This document shows, in pieces, positions 34,268-43,593 of a stretch of 64,000 bases of DNA. This DNA comes from Gymnopus androsaceus JB14 (taxonomy: Eukaryota; Basidiomycota; Agaricomycetes; Agaricales; Omphalotaceae), in the NCBI GenBank assembly GCA_009733575.1, contig ML769392.1:434001-498000 (forward strand), written 5' to 3'. A program made the position numbers and the translations under genes. The notes beneath the pieces were generated by a model. That model had not been told where the DNA came from and searched no databases. It was given only the letters and a program-made list of their open reading frames with translations. Numbering within the stretch: the stretch's first letter is position 1; each line of letters starts with the position of its first letter.

Positions 34268-35613
34268 ATGGTGCGCTCAGCTTCAACTAATCGTATTCTG
34301 CGTGTTTAACTTTGACCTTAAGAGCGAATTAGAGCTGCCAGTGCCAGCGTCGGCGACAGCGGACAACATCAAGTCATTTGTAGCTGGAGGGTTTGGAGGC
34401 GTCTGCGCTGTTCTAGTCGGTGCGTCAAAATCCCTTTAAATTCTTCCACAATTATTCAATCAAATCCCAGGTCATCCATTTGATTTGACCAAGACAAGAC
34501 TGCAAACTGCATCGTCTGGAACGTACACGGGGGCCATAGACGTTGTGAAGAAGACTTTGGCGAGAGATGGCATCTCTGGGTTCATACATTGTTTCCAATA
34601 ATCGCCTTCGACTACTGATACAATTCACTATTTCAGAATGTATCGAGGAATCGTGCCCCCGCTCCTCGGCGTAACCCCCATCTTTGCTGTATCATTCTGG
34701 GTGCGATAATTCAAAATATTTGTCAAGAAAACAGTGTTAGCTTACTTCGTATGCACTCTGCAGGCATACGACGCGTCCAAGAAGATCATCTTTGCTCTTA
34801 CACCGAAACGGACTAGCGAGACATTATCTACTGCTGAGATTGCTGCTGCCGGTTTCATGTCTGCAGTACCCGCTACAGCAGTCACAGCTCCTGTAGAAAG
34901 AGCCAAGGTTCTCCTGCAGGTACGCTCATTTCTCCTTCGTTAAGACCAACCCTCTGTAACGTTGAGGGATGTAGGTGCAAGGACAGGGTGGATCGGAACA
35001 AAAATATAAAGGTGTAATCGATGTTATGCGTCATCTGTACAAGGAAGGAGGCTTGCGAAGTATTTTCCGAGGATCTGGAGCTACTTTGGCGCGAGATGGC
35101 CCAGGAAGTGCAGCGTGAGTCGCTCTGGCAATCTATAATGACTCTATCTCATCTTTCAAAAGCTACTTCGCCGCATACGAGGTGACGAAAAAGGCGTTAA
35201 CACCGGCTGGTTCTTCGCCCTCTGATTTAAATCTGGGCGTCATCATCTTTTCTGGAGGTATGGCTGGTGTTGCTATGTGGGCCTTGGCCATTCCACCAGA
35301 TGTTTGTGTTCCCTTCAAGTTCTTGTTGTGACCTACAGCGCTGAACTGTTTCATTAGGTCTTGAAATCAAGAATACAGTCAGCGCCGACAGGAACCTACT
35401 CCGGATTCATGGACTGTGCAAGGAAGACGATAGCCCAGGATGGCGCTGCGGCTCTGTGGAAAGGCTTCGGTCCTGCAATGGCGAGAGCATTCCCTGCGAA
35501 CGCAGCGACCTTCGTATGTCTTTTTTTTTTTTTGCAAGGTCGCCACTTTCCTGATTGGTCCTTTACAGCTTGGCGTTGAAGCATCAAGAAAATTGCTAGA
35601 CAAGTTCCTTTAG
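34268..35613 (+). CDS. CRC1: Mitochondrial carnitine/acylcarnitine carrier
   Basis: An inner-membrane carrier of about 300 residues that exchanges acylcarnitine for carnitine. The three mitochondrial-carrier repeats are complete with P-x-[DE]-x-x-[KR] signatures: [32 protein letters not shown] and [20 protein letters not shown]. The family-specific [21 protein letters not shown] segment points to the carnitine carrier instead of other members. The first coding exon is only the ATG. A 52-nt intron (34271-34322) separates it from [17 protein letters not shown], because the ATG frame otherwise stops at once and the exon 2 frame has no other start. Further introns lie at 34419, 34573, 34699, 34921, 35114, 35302 and 35514. 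Confidence 0.93.
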
Positions 35614-35733
35614 AAAGATTGTAGCTGTATATCTAAGGGTTTGGGGATACAAGGTTCAAGTCTGTAGGATACGGGATTTACTTAATTACTTGTTGGGATC
35701 TACTAAGCTTTTGCAATTTCACTGCTTGTTGGT

Positions 35734-36808
35734 TCATTGTCTCCTGACCTTTGCTTCAGCTTCTGCAGTCCAAGGAACAAGCTTTGCATCTTCATCGTCT
35801 TCGTGGGCAAACGTGAATATGCGAACTTCAGCATTGGCCCATGCCTAGGTTGATACGTTCATACAACATCCATAATTTTCACGCATATCAGCGACTCACC
35901 AAATTGAACTGCACCCCAGTAATCCTTCGAAGGATGTCTCCATGAGCAACAACCACAATATTCTACAGTCGTGAACTTAGCAAACTAGGATCAGAGAGTT
36001 GCTGAGATTCACATACCTGTTCTGGACGTTCTCGGAGCCATTTGCGCACCCAGTGAGCCCGAGCTGCTACAGTTTTGGGATCCGCAGCAAACTCGCCTGT
36101 TTCCTCAATGCTCAAATCAGCTAATACCATGAACTATTAGGCGACGCACCCTTTTTCGAGTTCCAGTCGTCCTCCAGTAATGAAAAATCAATACCATTGA
36201 ACTCTTCGATCTGCTCCAACTGACTGCGAGAAGACCCTGTGTCGTTTCTCATGAGTGAACGGCTTTATTTTCATAGAAACTCTGGCTTGCACTACCTGTA
36301 TCGCAGGGGAAGTCGTTGGCTTCTTGAAGACGCGACAGTAGGATGAGAGGCTGTATAAATGAATTAGTTTGGAGTTGTACAATACATACTTTCACCGACC
36401 TTTGGGGGATCCTGACTCTCAAGACGCGACCTCAACCCGCGGAATGCGATGACAGTCGTCTGTAAGGTGCGCTTCAAAGGGCTAGACACCAAAAGGTCGG
36501 CAGATTGTTGGAGATCTGTCGTTTCAGAGTAGAGTTCTTCTGCCTGATGTCTACGAAGCGTAAGGACGAATTTGGTTCAAACAGACAACTGCTAACCTTC
36601 CGAGGGTTGTCAAAGGTGCATCTGGGATGGAGTAGTCCTTTTAAAAAATTAGCCTTTCATTCATCTGAAGAAAAACGCGCAGACCTCCTCGACGTTATGT
36701 TCAGCCTCTAACCGCCGCGTTAGTAAGATCAAGGGGTACGATTCTGCGAGAAAGCCATCGAGTCCAGGACTTACGAGCATGTCTAGTTAGGTAAATAAGC
36801 TTGACCAT
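35734..36808 (-). CDS. Phosphoglycerate-mutase-like histidine phosphatase
   Basis: About 240 residues in seven or eight exons. The catalytic RHA motif is in MVKLIYLTRHAQAEHNVEE, split by an intron after the Ala codon. The second block is LLVSSPLKRTLQTTVIAF. The acidic residue region is EANDFPCDTGSSRSQLEQ, and the second catalytic His is in NIVVVAHGDILRRITG. This is the fungal branch of the histidine phosphatase superfamily (YOR283W-like and related), which acts on small phosphorylated metabolites or proteins. The substrate cannot be read from sequence. It lacks a signal peptide and is cytosolic. The end at KVRRQ faces the convergent carnitine-carrier gene 120 bp away. Confidence 0.88.
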
Positions 36809-37073
36809 TCTAGTTTGCCTTGTCTATGTCCGAAGTACTCTATGGTTGTACAGTTGTAAAGGAAGGATATCGATGAACAGCGCCAGTAGATGCCGGCTCG
36901 GCGCTCGATCACGGAAGTATATAATCGAGATCGCTTTTACCGATACCTTCTTCTCTTCCCCGCATCTTCTTGGCTACCTCTTCTCTAATCCGCGATAAAC
37001 GACTCTTTGACGACATTCACGACCTGCTTTATATTTCTTGCTCATTTGCTCATCCCTATCTACCATCTCCCAA

Positions 37074-38748
37074 ATGTCCGGATCCTATTCGTGAGTGGCC
37101 AGACGCGTAGTCGCGTCCAAGTTGAAATTACTGACTATTCATCCTAGTGAAAGCTCCCCTGGCAAGGTTAAGCCCAAAAAGACTTTCCGAACAAAGACTT
37201 CACGCTCTCCCTCTGCGTCCGAGTGAGCTACCCTTTGAAGTGGAATGGAACAAATTTTGACGCGTTCTTTCACAGGATTTCCAGGAACGCTCGTCATTTC
37301 GAAGTTTGGTGTACATACCAGAATTTGGAGCGAGCTTCTTTTGAAGACATTCCTGAGAATTTCAAGAAAGAGGTCGAGGATGTATTTAATGTGCGCAAAC
37401 GTTTGCCTCTGGATTGGGTGGACAAGGTTAGTCCAAACATTTTCGTGATTATTTCGAAACACCAACTCTTTCTCAGGAATCGGAAGGATACAAGCGGTTC
37501 TCATCGTATGCGCCCGCGGAATTCATTGATTTCATAGCTGAGGCATACGCTGAGGACCCTTCACTGTTTGGCGCGGACCTTAAAGCTGAAAATCTCATGT
37601 GCCTGTATTTAACATTGGCGACTGTGTTCGGCGCTTGGAAGCATCTCAAATCTATGCTGAACTCGAGCCAGGCATGGTCTGAAGCTGATTTTGCCACTGC
37701 GTGGGTCTTTCTCTACCATAGAACTTCTGTAAGTGATTGACTTATTGGCCTGTAGTTACGCTATATTTCGAACGCCTGCAATTTCAGCAAGTACGCTGCG
37801 GTAAGTCCCTTTTATACCCGGTGCTTTTGTTACCCTTTCTAACCCATATACGCAGAACTCAGTGTGCTGTCAGTCTGCCACAACCCCTTCTGACTCAGAT
37901 GGACTCTGACGCCGCTCGTATCTTGAGTACACGAAAGCTCATTCCAGATTGCGTAGTGACTATTCCGGAAAAGTCAATACGCCACCTGTCGAAATCGACG
38001 AAATCGGCTTTCAAACGTTTGAAATCACACAAGGCAGTAGCGAAGACGGGAGATGTAGTCAAGGACTCTTCATTTCCATTTCAAGCCACAATTATGTGTT
38101 CCCTTCCTGACCCACCTGCTTTTGAGTTTTGTAGCTCTGTCTGGGAGGACAAGAAACCCGGTGTGCTACTCGAGCATGCTTATCGACAGAATAGGATGTC
38201 GACAGCGTCTGCAGCGCGCCATCTGAACTCCATGCATGTGGAAGCGCCTGTCTTTGGGCTTGTATGGGCTCGTGGCAACGTTAGAGCCCACATCGACTGG
38301 TGTAAGAGGCCAAAACCCGAAACCCTCCCGGTAAGACCTTTGCTCGTGTTTTGCGTCGACTCATTGTTTTACCGTGTAGGTTGTCTACTCTGCACCTTAC
38401 GTCCGTCCTACCACTGAGACTCGTGGAGAAGATGATGACAAGGATTACCATGAATGGCATCTCGGTCGCGCTAGCGATATCCTGCATCTTCATTTCCTCA
38501 TCGTCAATATTGATCTCTGGACAATAGGAGAATTTCAGAAACGCGTAGTCGATGGAGTTGCTGAGCTAGCGAAGAGCGTTGAGGATGGGAACGCATCATT
38601 TCAGCCTTGGCGACGTTTTGGTGACATTGTACCGCGCTCTCGGCAGTCCCTCAGTGTGATGGAGAGCGCAGAATTATCGGCACATATCCTAATGCACTCC
38701 ACTCCTCCCAAAAACAAACGAAAACCCAAAGCTCGAGCAATCCGTTGA
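37074..38748 (+). CDS. Uncharacterised protein, source of a decayed nearby copy
   Basis: About 420 residues in eight exons, starting MSGSYSESSPGKVKPKK. I do not recognise a domain. The sequence is globular: FEVWCTYQNLERASFEDIP, LKAENLMCLYLTLATVFGAW, KSTKSAFKRLKSHKAV, then ATIMCSLPDPPAFEFCSSVW and VFGLVWARGNVRAHIDWCKR. The C-terminal part reads YHEWHLGRASDILHLHFLIV and FQKRVVDGVAELAKSV, ending basic (KNKRKPKARAIR). A short exon starts after MSGSYS. The 3' 295 bases, including untranslated sequence, recur in shortened form at 40908-41095, so this locus has duplicated. Probably intracellular; function unknown. Confidence 0.72.
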
Positions 38749-39341
38749 TTAGATCTATAAAGCAATGTATTTTTAGTGTATACATAGTACTCCAGTAGTT
38801 TTAATATACAGCGACACCTTTATCTCCTATGTCTAAAGCAGTGACGAAGACGGAACCATGTCGCCCAAAATTCTGCCTGACGAACTATCACGTAGATTCC
38901 TACCGCGTTGCGCTGAAGAGAACATCGAAAGGAGATGTAAGTAATTGAAACTCTCAAATATTCCGTATTAACTATGCTTTGTGCAGATATATTGTTAAGA
39001 CATTCTAATAGCTCTTTTTTCTTCTTGTTTTTTTACTACATAAATGCGTCGCGATTACATTATATTTGCTCTCCTGAATCAGCGTGGATACAGGAGTAAG
39101 CGCCGCGAGCAATCAGTAATACACATCGAAAATTGCACATAAATCTCACCGTTCACAATTTCGGACTCATTCACGAGCTGGTATAGATTGGCAGGTATAC
39201 TTTCAAGCAGATATGATGGTAATAAACAGACAATGCATAAATATGTACAGAGATACTTCAGAACAGGTGCTCACTACTGTATGCTTACACACAGTGAATA
39301 ACATGATAAATGAAACAAGAAAAAAACACACAAGAAATACA
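38749..39341. other. Intergenic region between convergent uncharacterised genes
   Basis: This 593-base AT-rich stretch follows two converging genes. The first 80 bases, 38749-38827, carry untranslated sequence that is repeated downstream of the N-acetylglutamate synthase gene. A short open frame from 38858 (MSPKILPDELSRRFLPR) stops within 30 codons and continues in no visible exon; it may be a relic. Confidence 0.45.
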
Positions 39342-40618
39342 TTAGATTACACTGTCAAGGAATTCAGCTGCAAGTGATTCATTTATCTGAGCTACCTTGA
39401 GAGACTGATGAGTAAATCTAATAGCCGACTTCCATTGAACAGGTGACAAGAGTTTGGCTGATTCTGCATGGATTTCTGCTAAACGGTGCTGGTACCAGTG
39501 CTCACAATCTGGAGTCCACACCCCGATATTGAGACCTGATTGCACCCATGCCGAATGTTTGGGCCACCATGAAATATCGGAGGTTTGAGGACCATTCAAG
39601 CCATTACCTTGTCCTGCAGTAGAAAGTTAAATTAATGTCACTTGAGAGATGCGCTGCGCTTACCTGTATCAACCCTATAAACACCGCAGATCATATCAAG
39701 CTCTTCAACACTCAGCTCATCATCCCAGTACCCAAGATAAGGATCTGCATCACTTTTCTGCCAGTGACCAGACTGGAGAACATTGTCCGAAGGACAGGAG
39801 CTCACATCCTCACTAGTCAAGAAGTCTTTTGCCAAACGCCCAACTATGCCACCCTTCCGCATCGCCGCGCGTCCCCGAGGTAAGTGAAGAAAGTCCTCTA
39901 AAGTGGCGCGATACGATTGGTAGTCAATCAATGTAGCTTGATATCCTTTTGGTCGATACCCAAGACCAGAGCTCCACATCTGCGGGGTAGAGAAAGAAGC
40001 AAACATTGGCGAGGCTCGGATGCAAGTCCGAAACGGCCGCAAACCATGCTGCATGTCAGCAACCACAGTCTTTAGGCTTAGCTTATCGTCATCATCGATG
40101 GGAATGGATCGCAGAATTTCTACTACTATTGTAGCACTCGAGACAACAATCTCATATTTTAGCCCATCCTGGGGCAATGGCGTAAGGATATATGACTTTT
40201 GGTCATCAAGGAAATCTGTCCGAATAGAAAGTCGCGTGCAAGCCTTGAGCAGATCATCCCTAGATGAGAGCAGGTCAAGGTAATCTGCAGGGATTGCAGA
40301 GATACCAACAGTATCCGACTGTATGAGATAGTGGAAAAAGTTCTGTAGATGGTGTTGTACATCCTCCTGAGGAGCATGTACTGTTTTGTTACTGTATTCT
40401 CCCAGAAACTTCTGCACCTTGGTCCATGTTGGAGCACCATGAAGGAGTGGGCTACTAGAGTTTGGAGCGATAAAACCGTATCGACGATAAGCAATCTCAG
40501 TAAGGTCATTCTCGAGTTCATGGTGAACACTGAATATACGGCCACCAATCAGAGCATGCGGATATTTGAAGGAGTACATTTCGTTAGGGAGAGCGGAACG
40601 TGCTGGAGTAGATGACAT
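39342..40618 (-). CDS. Uncharacterised agaricomycete-type protein
   Basis: Two exons encode about 410 residues: MSSTPARSALPNEMYSFKYP to LAAEFLDSVI. The intron at 39616-39661 joins GVYRVDT to GQGNGLNGPQTSDISWW. I recognise no catalytic domain. The conserved-looking end contains SWWPKHSAWVQSGLNIGVWT and CEHWYQHRLAEI, a Trp-rich block of a kind I associate with multi-copy genes of mushroom-forming fungi (from memory, unverified). The gene lies between the uncharacterised gene at 37-38.7 kb and the decayed copy of that gene's 3' end. It has few introns compared with its neighbours, which could indicate a recently arrived or expanded gene. No signal peptide. Confidence 0.65.
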
Positions 40619-41106
40619 GATGAGCTAGAACTAGGACTCTTTCAGGAATCAGCGGGCCTAAGCAAAATGTGAGTTGGAAAATTAACAGCAATGAGAAGGC
40701 TGCCTACCGAGTTTTCGTTGACAATGAGATGGTTGTGATTGAGTTGAAAGACAATTGATGAACGCTTACCAATGTGGCACGTCCGATACCACAACCATAC
40801 GTATAGCGGAGTTCCCGTCTTCTTTTTCTTCTTCGCCAACCACTTGACATTTCCCCATCTCCCCTTCCCTTCCGTCAACACACTCCTTGTTATTGATCTA
40901 TGTAAAGTTTCAGAAACGCGTAGATGATGGAGTCACTGAGCTGCAGCAGTCTCTCAGATGGAGAACGCACTCCACTCCCTCAAAAGATAAACAAAACCCA
41001 GGTCTCGAACAAACCGTTAACATAGCAATGTATTCTAGTGTATACATAGTACTTCAGTACATAGTTATTAATATACAGCGACACCTTTACTTCCACGTCC
41101 TTATGA
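40619..41106. other. Intergenic region containing a gene relic
   Basis: This stretch between two minus-strand genes contains the degenerate duplicate at 40908-41095, plus about 290 bases of upstream promoter sequence for the uncharacterised gene. No other gene seen. Confidence 0.5.
40908..41095 (+). pseudogene. Decayed copy of the 3' end of the gene at 37074-38748
   Basis: It aligns to 38533-38827. The shared starts are TTTCAGAAACGCGTAG, the shared middle GCAGTC(C/T)CTCAG and CACTCCACTCC, then AGCAATGTATT, GTGTATACATAGTAC and AATATACAGCGACACCTTTA. The copy has lost about 107 bases internally and no longer keeps a frame. It includes untranslated sequence and sits 12 bp from the N-acetylglutamate synthase stop codon, so it came from DNA-level duplication, not retroposition of a coding exon. 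No target-site repeats seen. Confidence 0.8.
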
Positions 41107-43071
41107 TTATTTCCTCCAACAGGAAGGAATTTTTTGAACGATATCAATCCATGAAGCAAGACGGCCCTCTTCCCAACCCTCAATGTAGGACAGGCCAGCC
41201 CGACCACGACGTTCCTGCTCAAGCCTGAGACGTTTTTCTGCATCGCACCAGAAGAGGACCCAATCACCCATTCGAACATGACCGGAACTTCGTTCGAAAT
41301 ACCATTTGTTCACTGGGTTGTTAGCACGACTTCGCCATACAAGATCTCGGCCTTCTCCTTGCCCTTCCTTACCACCATTGGGGTTGACCGAGAAAGGATG
41401 ACCGAGACCGTAGGACTCATCATGAAGAGCAACCCATAGAAAGTCGACGGTACCATCACCCTGGTGACTGGGTAGGACAGCAAACTTGTCTAGGTATGAG
41501 ATTGGTCGTGACAAATGCGCACAAGGCTCGTTGGTCACAATTGCGGCTCCAGCATAGTCGCCTGCTATGATGACAAAGTCCAGAGTATGCTTCAGACGAT
41601 CGTAAAAGTCCTTTTCCTCCAGAGTACGCCCAAACGACTGCTCCAACAGCGCGTTCATTTTAGTCCGATCAATCTCCTCGGTTGTGCGGACGACGCGTAT
41701 GGGCAAACCACGACGAATCAAGGTAGGCGTATGGGGAGTGAGCTTTCGATTGCCTTGCAATAGTGCGTGAGGGAGACTAGAGCTCACGGCAGGCCTGTTG
41801 GTGATCAAGTTACCGATGAGCGAGCTTTGAGAGCGATGCGATACCATTACGGCAGATGAGGTCGGGGGCATGTAGGCGAGGCAAGTTTTGGCGAGCGCGA
41901 GATTGGATAGAGATGTCTTATGTGTATGCCGCCATGATTCTTGGAAGGTCTCGCGGATATGCTTCGACTCGGAGTCGAGGTTGATTAAAAGATGAGGATA
42001 GCCAGCACGAGCGTAAGAAGGAACACCTCCTTCACGGTTGATTATCATGAGGCGAAGGGGGGTGAGATCGACCTCACCCGAGGCTTCAATCGATGCATCG
42101 GCAGACGCAGCGACTTGTGAGGACGAGTTCTGTGATCCAGCCTCCACCATGCCACGAGCAAGTGCGCCGAGAACGTCGTTCGCATCTATTCGAACTGAAC
42201 GACAGAACGAGTCTAATGCGAAAGGTGGTATCACAGGGATTTCTCCTGAACGAAGGGCTGAGCGAATGGGCACAAGATCGGAGGGAAAAGTGTGAGCTTC
42301 CGGGGAGATAAAGTCTTGCTCGGTCTCTGGATCTCCGGGTTTAGGGCCAAGTCGGACTATGGCACCAAGAACTGGACGAGCGCGAGAACCGTGTTTTTCA
42401 AGGCAGGATACAAGACGCATCGTGTCCTCGATAACTGCACTCCGCGAGTCTTGCTCGCCGCGGTGAATGTCGTCGTTCTCGACGACGATGACACTCACCA
42501 AGCCGAGTTTTTCAAGATGGACCATTCCTCTGGCAATGCTATCCAGTTGGACCTGACTGAAAGGACCCTGGACCTTGACGAGAGCGGTCCTGCGTACTAC
42601 AGGATCGATGATGGATGCAATAAGTGGGCTGACTTTTGTGTGTTCAATGGGGGGTGTTGGTTCGAGGGACTGAGTAGGTATCGAGTCATCGTGCTGGGGT
42701 AAAACTGGAGCGGGAAGACGAGACTGGGGACGAGGAACACCAAATGAAGCAAAATACGGCTTTGCATCGCGAGAAGAAGCATTCGCTCGTAAGATGGAGA
42801 GAATGAAATCCTGAAGGAAAAGAAAAATCAATTGAATGGAACTAGAGATGAAGCATTTTACGAACATTATCTGCAGAAACATCATCGATATCTGTAGGAG
42901 GAGCTTCTCGGAGGCTTCGAATGGTCTGAGAGAAGAGAAGTAAGAACGGATAATGGCAAAGGCAATCGATGGACGTACAGCATAGAAAGCCTTGAAAGTC
43001 TGTGACCGCCGAACGTTGAGGGCTGAGCAGGAGCCCACCAACTGACGGCAAGCTGGTGTATACGAAAGCAT
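41107..43071 (-). CDS. ARG2: N-acetylglutamate synthase, mitochondrial (arginine biosynthesis)
   Basis: Catalyses the first step of arginine and ornithine synthesis, making N-acetylglutamate from acetyl-CoA and glutamate. About 610 residues in three exons; the two short introns join KAFYA to TIRSLREAPP and DVSADN to DFILSIL. The N-terminus is a mitochondrial presequence. The N-terminal kinase-like fold carries TALVKVQGPFSQVQLDSIAR and IPVIPPFALDSF. The C-terminal acetyltransferase domain contains AGDYAGAAIVTNE, YLDKFAVLPSHQGDGTVDFL, NKWYFERSSGHVRMG and LFWC. These match fungal Arg2 in order. A small decayed gene copy lies just past its stop codon. Confidence 0.93.
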   Translation of the reverse strand: MLSYTPACRQLVGSCSALNVRRSQTFKAFYAVRPSIAFAIIRSYFSSLRPFEASEKLLLQISMMFLQIMFVKCFISSSIQLIFLFLQDFILSILRANASSRDAKPYFASFGVPRPQSRLPAPVLPQHDDSIPTQSLEPTPPIEHTKVSPLIASIIDPVVRRTALVKVQGPFSQVQLDSIARGMVHLEKLGLVSVIVVENDDIHRGEQDSRSAVIEDTMRLVSCLEKHGSRARPVLGAIVRLGPKPGDPETEQDFISPEAHTFPSDLVPIRSALRSGEIPVIPPFALDSFCRSVRIDANDVLGALARGMVEAGSQNSSSQVAASADASIEASGEVDLTPLRLMIINREGGVPSYARAGYPHLLINLDSESKHIRETFQESWRHTHKTSLSNLALAKTCLAYMPPTSSAVMVSHRSQSSLIGNLITNRPAVSSSLPHALLQGNRKLTPHTPTLIRRGLPIRVVRTTEEIDRTKMNALLEQSFGRTLEEKDFYDRLKHTLDFVIIAGDYAGAAIVTNEPCAHLSRPISYLDKFAVLPSHQGDGTVDFLWVALHDESYGLGHPFSVNPNGGKEGQGEGRDLVWRSRANNPVNKWYFERSSGHVRMGDWVLFWCDAEKRLRLEQERRGRAGLSYIEGWEEGRLASWIDIVQKIPSCWRK

Positions 43072-43593
43072 CAGGAAATCGAGGAATGAAAAACAAAGAA
43101 AATCGAGGAATTCATGAGGCCAGTGGTCGTTTTATGTAAAGAAAAATTATTATATGAGTCACTTCAAAATAGGCATCAGCATCGGCTTAAAGCTGCCTTT
43201 CACAGTCATTACATTGCCTCAGGTACATACACGCTGCAAGTACACGAATAGTAAATAGCAAAAACCTGCTGCAATAGCTGTAATCCCTCATTCTCAAACT
43301 AGCATATATAGCTCATAAAGGCTCATGTTCGCGTCAAAGTCGGCAGTAGAGGAGGTTTGGCTATTGGACTGAACTTGCAAACGTGCATACAACAACTGTT
43401 GATCAACAGCAATAGTTGGTAAGAACCGAGAGAGCAGCTGTTAAGTAGCTGTTCGACATATCCATTAGAGGAAGATAATGTAAGATGCAGGCCGTATTCC
43501 AGCTTCCCCTAACCCAGAACCTTGTTGCATCTCCCAAGTTTAGAATTTCATCTGAGATCCAGTAAACAGAAACAGTGGAACCACTACACCAGG
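43072..43593. promoter_or_regulatory. Divergent promoter between NAGS and UBE2O-like genes
   Basis: A 522-base region holding both promoters. It contains AT-rich blocks and no coding potential that I can support. An uORF with an arginine attenuator, known for ascomycete arg-2, was looked for directly upstream of the NAGS start, and none was obvious. Confidence 0.4.

Noticed and set aside
39635..40615. Several plus-strand open frames opposite the uncharacterised gene at 39.3-40.6 kb
   Set aside because: They are short, mutually overlapping and antisense to a 326-codon frame with good splice support.
40619..41106. Transposon insertion around the gene relic
   Set aside because: No terminal repeats, target-site duplications or transposase coding sequence were seen.
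42292..42702. Plus-strand open frame inside the N-acetylglutamate synthase gene
   Set aside because: It is antisense to well-supported coding sequence and has no features of its own.
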